A stretch of 64,000 bases of DNA from Phocaeicola coprocola DSM 17136 (GCF_000154845.1 NZ_DS981505.1:123034-187033), one strand, 5' to 3'. Shown: positions 15,700 through 28,414, counted from the first letter of the stretch. Notes: generated from the letters alone by a model not told the origin. Translations and numbers: made by a program.

Positions 15700-17760
15700 A
15701 TGAGAAATATGAATATCAAAACAGCTATTTATTCCACGGTAATCATACTGCTATCTTCTTGTGGACAGATAAAAGCGCCCCATCAGGATGAAAGCATTAC
15801 AATGGTAGAAAAACCAGTTCTTGGTAATTCCACCTCTAATTATGTCAATAATCGTTTGCCGTTATTGCCCCAACACTTCATAAAACTACCCGTCGGAAGT
15901 ATTCAACCCGAAGGTTGGTTGAAAGAGTATCTGATACGTCAGAGAGACGGATTAACCGGCCACCTGAATGAAATCAGTGCATGGTTGGAAAAAAATAATA
16001 ATGCATGGCTTACCACACAAGGAGATCACGGATGGGAAGAGGTTCCTTACTGGCTCAAAGGATATGGCAATCTTGCGTATATCCTAAAAGACAAAAAAAT
16101 GATTGATGAAGCTAAAATCTGGATTGAAGCAACCTTAAAAAGTCAGCGTCCTGATGGTTCATTCGGTCCTATTAATATGAGAGGTGACAAGCCTGAACTT
16201 TGGGCACAGATGATTATGCTCTGGTGCTTGCAGTCATATTACGAATATTCCAATGATTCCCGGGTACTTGACTTAATGACCAACTATTTTAAATGGCAGC
16301 TTAATCTGGCTGATGAAAAATTTCTGGAAGATTACTGGGAAAACAGCCGCGGAGGAGATAATCTGCTGAGTGTATATTGGTTATATAATCATACAGGTGA
16401 AGCTTTTCTCCTTGAACTTGCTGAGAAAATACACCGTAATACAGCCGACTGGACAAAACCTTCATCATTGCCCAACTGGCATAACGTAAATATAGCTCAA
16501 TGCTTCAGAGAGCCAGCTACCTATTACTTACTAAGTAAAGATTCTGCTATGCTGGCAGCTAGTTATAATGTACATCATCTGATCAGACGTACCTTTGGAC
16601 AAGTTCCGGGAGGCATGTTTGGAGCTGACGAAAATGCTCGCATGGGATATATTGATCCACGACAAGGAGTTGAAACCTGTGGTATGGTAGAACAAATGGC
16701 CTCTGATGAAATCATGCTAAAAATTACAGGTGATCCTTTTTGGGCTGAAAACTGTGAAGATGTTGCATTCAATACCTATCCGGCTGCAACAATGCCCGAC
16801 TTTAAAGCACTGCGTTATATAACTAGTCCTAACCAGGTTACCAGCGATGCGCAAAACCACCACCCCGGAATTGACAACTCTGGACCATTTTTAGCAATGA
16901 ATCCTTTCAGTTGTCGTTGTTGTCAGCATAATCATACCCAAGGATGGCCTTATTATGCCGAACACCTTGTATTGGCAACTCCCGACAACGGAGCAGCACT
17001 CGCCCTATATGCATCCTGCCAGGCAGATATTACAGTTGGGAATAATCAGAAAATAAAACTTATAGAAAAGACCAATTATCCTTTCGAAGAGTCTATACAA
17101 CTATTAGTCCAGACAGAAAAAAATGTAGATTTCCCTCTTTATCTGCGAATTCCATCATGGAGTCCAGACGCTTCCATCAAAATTAATGGTAAAAAGGTAA
17201 AGACTTCATTAATAGCAGGACAATATGTCCGTATCCAACGAACATGGAGCAACGATGATGTCATAGAGCTGAATGTGCCGATGCATCTAAACTTACGCAC
17301 ATGGCAAGTCAATAAAAACAGTGTGAGTATCGATTACGGCCCCCTGACCTTCTCGCTAAAGATACAAGAAAAATACATTAAGCGTGACAGCCGTCAGACT
17401 GCTATCGGAGATTCACAATGGCAAAACGATGCAGATGCAGAAAACTGGCCTTCATTTGAGATATTCCCTGCATCAGCCTGGAATTATTCTCTTGTTCTGG
17501 ATAAAGAAAATGCTTTAAAGAATTTTGAAGTTATTCGGAAAAACTGGCCTGATAACAACTTCCCATTTACTCAGGAAAGTTGTCCAATAGAAATCAAAGC
17601 AATAGGCCGTAAAGTACCTTCATGGAAGGTAGATCAGTATGGACTTTGTCATGAACTACCAGAAACGAATGCGCCTAAAGGAGAAAAAGAAAACATAACT
17701 CTTATACCTATGGGAGCAGCACGTTTGCGTATCAGTGCTTTTCCCAATACTTACGAATAA
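15700..17760 (+). CDS. GH127-type beta-L-arabinofuranosidase, lipoprotein
   Basis: 686 residues with a signal peptide and lipobox LSSC (Cys21). The body is the (alpha/alpha)6 barrel of the DUF1680/GH127 group. Zinc and catalytic residues of the characterised bifidobacterial enzyme (one Glu and three Cys) find counterparts: GVETCGMVEQ (Glu325, Cys327) and SCRCCQHN (Cys407, Cys408) with almost the same spacing. A likely acid/base is Glu311 in GADENARMG. Enzymes of this group release beta-L-arabinofuranose; GH146 and other DUF1680 branches are alternatives. A GH2 gene follows after 21 bp. Confidence 0.85.
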   Translation: MRNMNIKTAIYSTVIILLSSCGQIKAPHQDESITMVEKPVLGNSTSNYVNNRLPLLPQHFIKLPVGSIQPEGWLKEYLIRQRDGLTGHLNEISAWLEKNNNAWLTTQGDHGWEEVPYWLKGYGNLAYILKDKKMIDEAKIWIEATLKSQRPDGSFGPINMRGDKPELWAQMIMLWCLQSYYEYSNDSRVLDLMTNYFKWQLNLADEKFLEDYWENSRGGDNLLSVYWLYNHTGEAFLLELAEKIHRNTADWTKPSSLPNWHNVNIAQCFREPATYYLLSKDSAMLAASYNVHHLIRRTFGQVPGGMFGADENARMGYIDPRQGVETCGMVEQMASDEIMLKITGDPFWAENCEDVAFNTYPAATMPDFKALRYITSPNQVTSDAQNHHPGIDNSGPFLAMNPFSCRCCQHNHTQGWPYYAEHLVLATPDNGAALALYASCQADITVGNNQKIKLIEKTNYPFEESIQLLVQTEKNVDFPLYLRIPSWSPDASIKINGKKVKTSLIAGQYVRIQRTWSNDDVIELNVPMHLNLRTWQVNKNSVSIDYGPLTFSLKIQEKYIKRDSRQTAIGDSQWQNDADAENWPSFEIFPASAWNYSLVLDKENALKNFEVIRKNWPDNNFPFTQESCPIEIKAIGRKVPSWKVDQYGLCHELPETNAPKGEKENITLIPMGAARLRISAFPNTYE

Positions 17761-17781
17761 TTAACCCAAACTAAATAAACG

Positions 17782-19587
17782 ATGAAAAAACTAATTACAA
17801 CAGCTGCGCTTTTTCTGGCATTAGCATTTAATGTTAAAGCTAATGATTTGCCTCGCAAAGAATATCCACGTCCGCAATTTGAACGGGAAGACTGGATTAA
17901 CCTGAATGGTACATGGACCTTCGATTTTGATTTCGGACAGTCCGGTGTTGACCGTCAGCTTCAGAATTCGGAAAAATTCAGCAAGAACATTATAGTTCCA
18001 TTTTGTCCGGAAAGTGAATTGTCTGGAGTGAAACATACAGACTTTATAAACTGTATGTGGTATCAAAGAAAAATTTCCATACCAGCTAACTGGAACGGAA
18101 AGAAAATATTCCTGAATTTCGGTGCCGTAGACTACTGGTGCGAAATATACATTGACGGAAAGAAAATTCAGCAACACTGGGGAGGAAGCTCATCTTTTGC
18201 AATAGATATTACACGATTTGTACAGGCAGGAAACACTCATAACCTGGTTATTCAAGTAAAAGATGATTTAAGAGGAGGAAAACAAACCGGTGGAAAACAA
18301 TGTACAAACTTTTTCTCAGGAGGTTGTTCTTATACCCGTGTCACAGGTATCTGGCAAACTGTCTGGATGGAAGCCGTTGCTTCAGAAGGTTTAAAAGATA
18401 TGGTTATACGCACAGATATCGACCAGAAACAATTAGTAGCTACCCCCAGCTTTTACAAGGAATCGGATAACATATTAGAAATCATACTGAAAGACGGTGA
18501 TAAGGTTATCAGTAAAAAGCAGGCAACATGCTCTAACAACACATGCATTGTACTTCCGGTCAAGAACATGAAATTATGGTCGCCGGAATCACCATTCTTG
18601 TATGAACTGACTTATCTGGTTAAAGACAAATCAGGAAAAGTGCTTGATAAAGTCGAATCATATACCGGCATGCGTAAGATACATATTTCTGATGGAATAT
18701 TCTACCTGAACAACCAGCCTTATTTCCAAAGACTGGTATTAGATCAGGGATATTACCCCGACGGAATATGGACTGCTCCATCAGACGAAGCGCTTAAAAA
18801 TGATATTATTTTAGGTAAAAATGCAGGATTCAATGGCGCACGTTTACATCAGAAGGTATTCGAAGAACGTTATTATTATTGGGCAGACAAACTGGGATAC
18901 ATTACCTGGGGAGAAAGTGCAAGCTGGGTAATGGATGTGAACGATGAAATTGCGGCACGTAACTTTATCAGTGAATGGAGTGAAATTGTGGTACGCGACC
19001 GTAACCACCCATCATTAGTAACCTGGACTCCTTTCAATGAAACATGGGGAAGCCGTGACGGTTCTTATCCGCGCTTAATCCGTGACATCTACCACATGAC
19101 AAAAGCTATGGATTCTACTCGTCCTATCAACGATGCAAGTGGAGATGATCATGTATTGACTGATATTTGGAGTGTCCACAATTATGAACAAGATGGTACG
19201 CGTTTATCAGAACAGTTAATATTTAAGGAAGGAGAAGAACCTTATCGCAACAGCCGCGATAAAAAATATTTGGCCGTATATGAAGGACAACCTTATATGG
19301 TTGATGAATTTGGAGGTATAGGATGGATGGCTCCCGAAGAACGTAAAAACTCATGGGGATATGGTAATCTTCCACAGACAGAAGAAGAGTTTTATACACG
19401 TTTGCAAGGACAGGTAGAAGCACTGAAAGGAGCTAAGCATGTAATGGGATTCTGTTACACTCAGCTGACAGATGTTGAGCAAGAGAAAAACGGTATTTAT
19501 TATTATGACCGTACTCCTAAATTTGACATGAAACGAATCAAAAGTATTTTCGAACTGATTCCTTCTTCACATACCAACTTAAAGTAA
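17782..19587 (+). CDS. Glycoside hydrolase family 2 enzyme
   Basis: 601 residues with a cleavable signal peptide (cut near NVKA-NDLP), so periplasmic. It has the GH2 order: sugar-binding jelly roll (about 30-195, with NLNGTWTFDFDFG and VDYWCEIYIDG), an immunoglobulin-like domain (about 200-300), then a TIM barrel. The acid/base is Glu420 in TPFNETWGS and the nucleophile Glu509 in YMVDEFGGIGW. At about 600 residues it is the short form, lacking C-terminal extras of large beta-galactosidases. Beta-galactosidase or beta-glucuronidase are both possible. The pairing with GH127 suggests work on an arabinose-bearing plant glycan. Confidence 0.87.
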   Translation: MKKLITTAALFLALAFNVKANDLPRKEYPRPQFEREDWINLNGTWTFDFDFGQSGVDRQLQNSEKFSKNIIVPFCPESELSGVKHTDFINCMWYQRKISIPANWNGKKIFLNFGAVDYWCEIYIDGKKIQQHWGGSSSFAIDITRFVQAGNTHNLVIQVKDDLRGGKQTGGKQCTNFFSGGCSYTRVTGIWQTVWMEAVASEGLKDMVIRTDIDQKQLVATPSFYKESDNILEIILKDGDKVISKKQATCSNNTCIVLPVKNMKLWSPESPFLYELTYLVKDKSGKVLDKVESYTGMRKIHISDGIFYLNNQPYFQRLVLDQGYYPDGIWTAPSDEALKNDIILGKNAGFNGARLHQKVFEERYYYWADKLGYITWGESASWVMDVNDEIAARNFISEWSEIVVRDRNHPSLVTWTPFNETWGSRDGSYPRLIRDIYHMTKAMDSTRPINDASGDDHVLTDIWSVHNYEQDGTRLSEQLIFKEGEEPYRNSRDKKYLAVYEGQPYMVDEFGGIGWMAPEERKNSWGYGNLPQTEEEFYTRLQGQVEALKGAKHVMGFCYTQLTDVEQEKNGIYYYDRTPKFDMKRIKSIFELIPSSHTNLK

Positions 19588-19700
19588 AAAGATTTTTTCA
19601 GAATATCCAATAGACAATAATTGACAATAGGTAAATAATTAAGTTAAAAAGTTTTCAATAGAATAACAATACAAATTTCTGATTAAGAAATCACTAGCCT

Positions 19701-19742
19701 GAGGCTGAATTCTGATCCGTATCCCCGATAGAATTCAGCCTC
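19701..19742 (+). terminator. Terminator of the GH127-GH2 operon
   Basis: GAGGCTGAATTCT (19701-19713) pairs perfectly with AGAATTCAGCCTC (19730-19742), 114 bp after the GH2 stop. Confidence 0.75.
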
Positions 19743-19794
19743 TTCTATATACCTTTCCTTCTTGCCTTATCCAATCTTGTCTCACTAAAATTAG

Positions 19795-19802
19795 TATCTT
19801 TG
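19795..19802 (+). promoter_or_regulatory. -7 element of the NUDIX gene
   Basis: TATCTTTG followed by GCAAC, 41 bp before the start codon; fits the Bacteroidales consensus. Confidence 0.55.
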
Positions 19803-19842
19803 CAACAATAAATAAAGCACTAACATTTAACAGACAATAATT

Positions 19843-20340
19843 ATGTTCGACAACAATGAAGAAATGTTTCCGATAGTAGATGAGGAAGGAAATATCACAG
19901 GAGCTGCTACACGAAAAGAATGTCATAGTGGTAGTAAATTACTCCATCCGGTAGTTCATCTGCATGTTTTCAACGATAAGGGTGAGCTATATTTACAAAA
20001 ACGTCCTGCATGGAAAGATATTCAGCCCAATAAATGGGACACTTCGGTTGGAGGACATATTGACTTAGGTGAGAGTGTGGAAATGGCCTTAAAAAGAGAG
20101 GCTCAAGAAGAACTTGGCATTTCCGACTTTACTTTCGAACTGCTTACACATTATGTTTTTGAGTCGGACAGAGAAAAAGAACTGGTATTCTGCCATCGTA
20201 CTATTTATAACGGAGAAATCTCTCCCAGCAACGAACTTGACGGAGGGCGTTTCTGGTCAATAGAAGAAATAAAAAACAATTTAGGAAAGGGAGTATTTAC
20301 CCCCAACTTCGAAAGTGAATTTGCAAGATTAAAGTTCTAA
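19843..20340 (+). CDS. NUDIX hydrolase
   Basis: 165 residues. The NUDIX box is complete: GGHIDLGESVEMALKREAQE followed by ELGI (about residues 66-90), with the REAQEEL metal-binding glutamates. The opening (EEMFPIVDEEGNITGAATR, then HLHVFNDKGELYLQKR) resembles the subgroup annotated as isopentenyl-diphosphate isomerase-like or Idi-related NUDIX proteins. The substrate, a nucleoside or isoprenoid diphosphate, cannot be decided from sequence. Cytosolic, monocistronic, with its own promoter. Confidence 0.85.
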   Translation: MFDNNEEMFPIVDEEGNITGAATRKECHSGSKLLHPVVHLHVFNDKGELYLQKRPAWKDIQPNKWDTSVGGHIDLGESVEMALKREAQEELGISDFTFELLTHYVFESDREKELVFCHRTIYNGEISPSNELDGGRFWSIEEIKNNLGKGVFTPNFESEFARLKF

Positions 20341-20676
20341 GCAATCATTATTTGACAGTACCCAATTATTATTCATTTTTCGCTTGTAAAATTGATTTAC
20401 ATCAAGAATTATACAAAGAGAGGTCAAAATATGCTATACAACATAACAACATATACTCAAAAGATGTAATTTTGTGCTGCAAAACATAAAACAAGACTAC
20501 TCTAGATAATTGAGAAGCTTAAAAAACTATTCGTAAAAAGTTTCCTCATCATGGAAGAAAACCATGTGAAGATTTGGAAAACGATGACACGATAACAGCA
20601 CTGATTAATCAGCATGTCTGAAAAAGCAATGAAAATGTAAATTACAAGCAAATAAGAAATTAAGCTGTGTGTCAAA
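20341..20676. other. Gene-free stretch
   Basis: AT-rich, with no open frame worth calling and no clear RNA structure. The large hairpin at 20677 begins at its right end. Confidence 0.5.
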
Positions 20677-20747
20677 AAAGCACCACAGATTACACTGTTC
20701 AAAAACCGATAACAGATTTCCGAGATCAGCGTAATCCGTGGTGCTTT
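20677..20747 (-). terminator. Long-loop inverted repeat, probable terminator and degenerate dispersed repeat
   Basis: AAAGCACCACAGATTAC (20677-20693) pairs with GTAATCCGTGGTGCTTT (20731-20747) with one mismatch, 16 bp past the deaminase stop. The CACCACAGATTAC / GTAATCCGTGGTG wording resembles intergenic repeats seen in many Bacteroidetes genomes (from memory). Confidence 0.5.
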
Positions 20748-20763
20748 CTAATTTTAAACGATA

Positions 20764-21231
20764 TCAATATTCTACTTTATCAGTTTTATTTTCCCAATCA
20801 CGGAAAGCTTTAATAGCCTCCTCAGGCAATAACACTTCAGACTTCAGCTTACGGTCTGCCGGTTTCAAATCAAGTTCTTCATATATAAAGGCGTCATCAA
20901 AACCTATATCAGCAGCATCATTCTTGCTATTTCCATAATACATTCTATCTAAATGTGCCCAGTAAATAGCTCCCAGACACATCGGACAGGGTTCACAGGA
21001 AGTGTAAATCTCACACCCGCTCAAATCGAAAGTCCCTAATATCTTTGCAGCCGTACGGATAGCACTAACTTCAGCATGTGCCGTAGGGTCACAATCTGGA
21101 GTTACACGATTTACTCCCATCGCAATAATCTCACCATTTTTAGCAATAACTGCGCCAAACGGTCCTCCTCCCTCAGCTACATTTTGTACTGAAAGTTCTA
21201 TGGCTTTACGCATCAGTTCTTCTTTTGTCAT
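20764..21231 (-). CDS. Nucleoside deaminase, guanine deaminase-like
   Basis: 155 residues from ATG 21231, chosen because AGGAGG precedes it at good spacing; a frame six codons longer has no such site. It is a zinc cytidine/deoxycytidylate deaminase fold: THAEVSAIR (zinc His and catalytic Glu) and SCEPCPMCLGA (two zinc Cys). GGGPFGAVI near 25 and FDDAFIYEEL with a C-terminal FRDWENK helix fit the bacterial guanine deaminase (GuaD) type better than TadA. It would convert guanine to xanthine in the cytosol. Substrate assignment is inferred from motif likeness only. Confidence 0.8.
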   Translation of the reverse strand: MTKEELMRKAIELSVQNVAEGGGPFGAVIAKNGEIIAMGVNRVTPDCDPTAHAEVSAIRTAAKILGTFDLSGCEIYTSCEPCPMCLGAIYWAHLDRMYYGNSKNDAADIGFDDAFIYEELDLKPADRKLKSEVLLPEEAIKAFRDWENKTDKVEY

Positions 21232-21408
21232 ATCAATTCCTCCTAACATTTTATCTCTATTTGGAAAGATACAAAAAAAATCAGAAAATAGAAACTGAAA
21301 GCCAATTAATCTCTTTCTACATAAACCTTTTTACTTCCGAAGGCACAAAATAGAGTCAGAGTCAGAAAAAAGCATTATCAATTAAAAAACAATATCTCCA
21401 AAAACAAG

Positions 21409-21450
21409 AAAACCTCCCGTCTAGATTTCCCAGAACGAGAGGTTTCCGTT
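21409..21450 (-). terminator. Terminator of groES-groEL
   Basis: AAACCTCCCGT and ACGAGAGGTTT arms form a hairpin 26 bp past the groEL stop, with a T tract downstream on the minus strand. Confidence 0.7.
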
Positions 21451-21475
21451 TTTTATTATAGAAAAGGGGGGAAGA

Positions 21476-23128
<1,653 letters not shown>

Positions 23129-23148
23129 TTAAAAGTTCAACTTATGAA

Positions 23149-23421
23149 TTATCCCAAAACTGCGAGAACGTCACTCTGACGCATCATCAGATATTTTACT
23201 CCGTCGTGTTCGATTTCAGTACCTGAATATTTTCCATACAATACTGTATCGCCAACTTTCAATATCATTTCTTCATCCTTTGTGCCATTTCCTACTGCCA
23301 CAACTTCACCCTGCAATGGTTTTTCTTTTGCTGTATCAGGAATGATAATACCACCAATCGTTTTTTCTTCTGCAGGAGCCGGAAGAATCAGGACTCTGTC
23401 TGCTAATGGTTTAATGTTCAT
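23149..23421 (-). CDS. groS: Co-chaperonin GroES
   Basis: 90 residues. It starts [11 protein letters not shown] and carries the mobile loop [18 protein letters not shown], the part that docks on GroEL, and the [20 protein letters not shown] roof region. The length is slightly short of the usual 95 or so residues, which is normal in this phylum. First gene of the groES-groEL operon. The 254 bp upstream to rmuC are AT-rich with no clear TAnnTTTG element. Confidence 0.97.
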   Translation of the reverse strand: MNIKPLADRVLILPAPAEEKTIGGIIIPDTAKEKPLQGEVVAVGNGTKDEEMILKVGDTVLYGKYSGTEIEHDGVKYLMMRQSDVLAVLG

Positions 23422-23660
23422 AGTCTTTATATTTTTACTTATTTATATATACATTTTATTTATATCCTTGAAACGGACATTTGACTTGTTACGAAAAACG
23501 TGCCAGACTTCTTTCATGACATTCTGACATGGTTTTTCTGACAAAATCCACTTTTTCTACTGACATACTTGCCAAACAGAATCTCAGCGTTCCTCTAAAA
23601 TATCAAATCAAGACTAGCTTCGATTAAAACTTTAACTGTATCTTTACATTCCAAACATAA

Positions 23661-25045
<1,385 letters not shown>

Positions 25046-25055
25046 CCGGCAAAAA

Positions 25056-25280
25056 TAATCCGAAACCGGTCATCAGCAACCGGTTCCGGATAAAAAGCAG
25101 AAGTTCGTATGCCTCTTGGCAAGACTTGATATTATAGTGTCCAACCAGAAGTCCAGTCGTCACCGCTCTTCACCGCACCTTTATAGTCGGTTTTAGTAAA
25201 GAAGCTGTCTGCAGACAAATCTTTTCCTCCGTCAAGAGTACCTACATATTTGCCTGTCCATGAGAATTCCTGATTTGTCA
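25056..25280 (-). repeat. 225-bp direct repeat R1, left copy
   Basis: Identical to 30226-30450 except for two adjacent-codon changes, both silent in the lipoprotein frame (GCG/GCT, GTG/GTA). It covers the last 50 codons and terminator of the beta-helix lipoprotein gene at 30302. Confidence 0.95.
25058..25091 (-). terminator. Terminator in left R1 copy
   Basis: ATCCGAAACCGGT pairs with ACCGGTTCCGGAT (one G-U). On the minus strand it is followed by ATTATTTTTG. This copy keeps the T tract; the right copy (30228-30261) has lost it. Confidence 0.75.
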
Positions 25281-25317
25281 TGTCACCATTACAACAAATC
25301 ATTATAATATCATCCAA
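25132..25317 (-). pseudogene. Chimeric fragment: umuC tail joined to lipoprotein tail
   Basis: A 61-codon frame starts MDDIIMICCNGD, the end of the UmuC relic at 29668, and continues after the base at 25282 with TNQEFSWTGKYVGTLDGG through DDWTSGWTL, the exact C-terminus of the lipoprotein at 30302. It has no ribosome site or signal peptide and looks like a rearrangement junction, not a gene. It shows directly that umuC-tail DNA was joined upstream of a copy of the lipoprotein 3' end. Confidence 0.8.
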
Positions 25318-25324
25318 ATTGGTA
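25283..25324 (-). repeat. umuC-tail direct repeat R2, left copy
   Basis: About 42 bp encoding TNLDDIIMICCNGD, matching 29693-29734 with a few changes, same orientation. It lies right beside R1. Confidence 0.8.
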
Positions 25325-25325
25325 G

Positions 25326-25564
25326 CACACAGATAATAACACTCGCGTTATCTTTTTCACGCTATTTCATTGCCAATTCATTGTCAGCTATCTCTGAATA
25401 CCGTTTCTCTGAGAAGAAGCCCGCCATTGATGTATATTTTGTCAATGGCGGGTATTATAATTCTATTTCAAACTCACGTAATATGTGAAGGATTACTTAA
25501 AGACTACCTTATCCAGACGAAAACAGAAACCCTCTCACAAACTTTTTCGAAAGCTTTCCACTTT
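25326..25564. other. Gap with hairpin after the 949-residue gene
   Basis: CCCGCCATTGA (25420-25430) pairs perfectly with TCAATGGCGGG (25442-25452). It may terminate the minus-strand gene ending at 25565, though the flanking T tract is weak. No gene seen. Confidence 0.5.
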
Positions 25565-28414
25565 TTAGATAACCTTACCTATTATATTTGTAACCAGTAC
25601 TCCATTTCTGGAGCCTGCGTTTGTCCGTTTGGTTCCATTTACTACTAATTTATATTCTCCTGCAGGTAGGTTGATTTTTACACAAATCTGTCCGAATGTA
25701 ATGTTCTGTTTTATTTCTTCCGGAATATCCGGGTCATTCTCAATACCTTCACAACCATAATCCTTGTAATACAAAACATTCCATCCAATGGGTTCCCCTA
25801 TCATAATATGCAACTCGGTGAGAGGGATTTCAGAATATGTCGTATGTATAATAAGCTGCATTTCTTTTTGTAGTGTGATTTTATAATACACATGACGCGC
25901 TTCTGGTTCATTTGGATAGACCAGATTTCCGCTTTCATCTGTATAAATGAATGTTTCATAAAATGCTCCAACAGCTGTGTTGATTGTGTCCGAAATAGTG
26001 AAATCTTTATCATGTGTACCTAAATTATAGGAGAAGTAAGGATCTCGTCCCCGGAACATACCTTTTCCTACTATTTCCAGTTCATCTTCTGCCACAGAAG
26101 CAATATCTATAGTAAAATAGAATCTGCCTCCCAGCATATCATTAATGCAGATTCCCTCTTCTGTTTCAGAAGTTGACATTGGCTCCTTATTTGAGTTATA
26201 AAGAACAATGGGCAGAAAAGAGGATTTACTTTTGGCATTCAACATAAAATTGACATTCTTTTCCATGTGGAACTGGTAATACAGTTTTTGTATACCCAAT
26301 TCTTTGTGTGCTTGTACATCACTGAAAATCTGGCTAAAATGGAATTCATGTTCTTTAAAAGTTCCCAAATCAAAAGCTGTATCAAAAGATTTTCCGGTGA
26401 TAGGTAATCCTATGACATTAAAATTAAGGGATCCGTTGTATAGTCCTCCGTTCGATTTCTTGATCCCATTCAATACAAAGCGGTATTCACCAGCGGGGAA
26501 AAGCCGTTTTACATAAGTCTGTCCAGCCGAAAGGGAGTTCAATAGCATGGATTTCAATTCCTCCGATACTTCCGGATCGGCTTGTATTTCTTCCATACGA
26601 TAATTTCCTCCAGTTTCGTGATACAGCACTTTCCAGTCATAAGGTTCTCCTTGCATGATGTGAAATTCTGTGCTAACCTTCGAATCGGCTGTATGGATTA
26701 TCAGCTTCATGGGCTTTTCCAATGTAAGAATGTAGTAAGTATTATGTGTTCCGGCTACCGAACCTACAGATTCTCCTTGCTCATTCTTATAGTAGAAATT
26801 GGCATCATACGTTTCTGTGCTTCTACAGTCGCTGAAATTAAAACCGTTTTCATTCGGTTTTATTACATAAGGATGAGTTGGGCTACTGCCGCCAATAAAG
26901 CCACTGAATAGAATTTCAAGCTTGTCGGAATGATTACGTACTACATCCAATGCCATCATGTATTCTCCTGATGGCATATTATCTATGGTCATGTAGGTAT
27001 CCGATGCTTCGTGCGTATATAATGGTATTTCAAGGTCTTCATCCTTTCTGTCGAATATGCGGAATCCTAAATATTTTTCTTCTGTGCAGAATGGGCGTAT
27101 ATACTTAATCGTAGCTTTACGCTCCAATGTAAAAGAAAAGAACATTTGGAAAGTTTGCAGATTCCCTACATATTTCACCATATCATATGTTCTGACACAT
27201 GAAAATTCATGCTCCTTGGCCGAAAATAAATCAATGGCTTTGGCAGGTTCCAAGCCGGGCAATGTATCATACGCGATGGTATGCAGATTCGATACTTCTC
27301 CGCAGTCGTTCGATACCTTCAGGCGCAGTTTGATTTCTCCTCGTTGGGTTCCGGGGATGGTGGTTTCTACTTTAAACTTCTTATCCGTTTCTGTAACGGT
27401 AACGTATTCTGCATCTTCGCTCTCTATGGCATAGGATATGCCTCCTTTGTAATGGAAGAACTCATTGCTTGCGTCTATGATAACCGGGGTTCGTTCTGTC
27501 ATTACGTGGGATGTTTCAAGGCTGGTATTGATAGTTGGTTTTCCCGACCAGACTTCATTCGAGTTTAATGGAATACTTGCTTGTTCATATTGAATAGTAA
27601 CATTCACATTTAAATAACCTTGTTCTGTTGCTTGAAATACAGCAGTACCTGTTCCTTGCCCACTGTAAAGTTTCGCATGTTGTACAGCTTTCCATACAAT
27701 CTTTTCTCCACCTTGTAAGCCATTGATAGTATATGTTACATAGCTACCAATGCAGGTCGAAGATTTGTTGGCTGTTAATGTATAGGGATTCTTTACTTCT
27801 ACATTCAGGCATCCTTTGCCTACAGTAGCTTTTATCATGTTTTTGTTTAAATATTGGACTTTGACAGATAAATTGATGAGTCCTTGTCCTAATTCTATGG
27901 CTTGCAAGGTTTGATAAAGATGGTTGCGATTAACTCCTGGGGTTCCAATTTTTTTAAAAAGTTGATTGGGTATATCCCATATTTGCTCAATTTGATATTG
28001 TTTTTCATCGCTATAGTCTTTTCCCAATAAGGTTTCACAAGATATATTCATACCTAATTTAATTTCCGGGGGAATTGTTTGTAAGGTCAAGGTAGGGGTT
28101 GTGACAGCAAACAACTTAGTTACATAATTGAGTATTGTACCTTTTATTCCATTAATAGAAATTTGGGCGTCTTTACATTCTTCAACCCAAAAAATTTTAA
28201 ATTTAAAAGATTTAGTCCCTTTTCTATAAGATACTTGGTAAAAGTTAGAAGGTAGTTTTTTATCTATGGTAGCAGAAAAGAATCCTGCTTCTCCTTTTAC
28301 TTCATCCCAAATATTACAATTAAAAATTGTATCTTGTGTTAGTTCTTGTTCGAAATCAACGGTATACTCTTCTTCTGTTCCGGTTTTGGGATTAAAATTA
28401 CCTGTTATTTTCAT
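25565..28414 (-). CDS. Large protein with duplicated beta-sandwich modules
   Basis: 949 residues from ATG 28414 (MKITGNFNPKTG), chosen over one 14 codons upstream that lies in the previous intergenic gap; neither has a signal peptide. Residues 1-390 look like several Ig- or PKD-like units. From about 388 a 280-residue block occurs twice (about 388-670 and 672-949): AKEHEFS/KEHEFHFS, then SGEYMMALDV/GGRFYFTIDI, then KLIIHTADSK/QLIIHTTYSE, HIMQGEP/HIMIGEP and PAGEYRFVLNG/PAGEYKLVVNG. Similar modules precede RHS repeats in Bacteroidales proteins (recalled), but no RHS part is here. Operon with the lipoprotein 25 bp upstream. Function unknown. Confidence 0.65.
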   Translation of the reverse strand: MKITGNFNPKTGTEEEYTVDFEQELTQDTIFNCNIWDEVKGEAGFFSATIDKKLPSNFYQVSYRKGTKSFKFKIFWVEECKDAQISINGIKGTILNYVTKLFAVTTPTLTLQTIPPEIKLGMNISCETLLGKDYSDEKQYQIEQIWDIPNQLFKKIGTPGVNRNHLYQTLQAIELGQGLINLSVKVQYLNKNMIKATVGKGCLNVEVKNPYTLTANKSSTCIGSYVTYTINGLQGGEKIVWKAVQHAKLYSGQGTGTAVFQATEQGYLNVNVTIQYEQASIPLNSNEVWSGKPTINTSLETSHVMTERTPVIIDASNEFFHYKGGISYAIESEDAEYVTVTETDKKFKVETTIPGTQRGEIKLRLKVSNDCGEVSNLHTIAYDTLPGLEPAKAIDLFSAKEHEFSCVRTYDMVKYVGNLQTFQMFFSFTLERKATIKYIRPFCTEEKYLGFRIFDRKDEDLEIPLYTHEASDTYMTIDNMPSGEYMMALDVVRNHSDKLEILFSGFIGGSSPTHPYVIKPNENGFNFSDCRSTETYDANFYYKNEQGESVGSVAGTHNTYYILTLEKPMKLIIHTADSKVSTEFHIMQGEPYDWKVLYHETGGNYRMEEIQADPEVSEELKSMLLNSLSAGQTYVKRLFPAGEYRFVLNGIKKSNGGLYNGSLNFNVIGLPITGKSFDTAFDLGTFKEHEFHFSQIFSDVQAHKELGIQKLYYQFHMEKNVNFMLNAKSKSSFLPIVLYNSNKEPMSTSETEEGICINDMLGGRFYFTIDIASVAEDELEIVGKGMFRGRDPYFSYNLGTHDKDFTISDTINTAVGAFYETFIYTDESGNLVYPNEPEARHVYYKITLQKEMQLIIHTTYSEIPLTELHIMIGEPIGWNVLYYKDYGCEGIENDPDIPEEIKQNITFGQICVKINLPAGEYKLVVNGTKRTNAGSRNGVLVTNIIGKVI

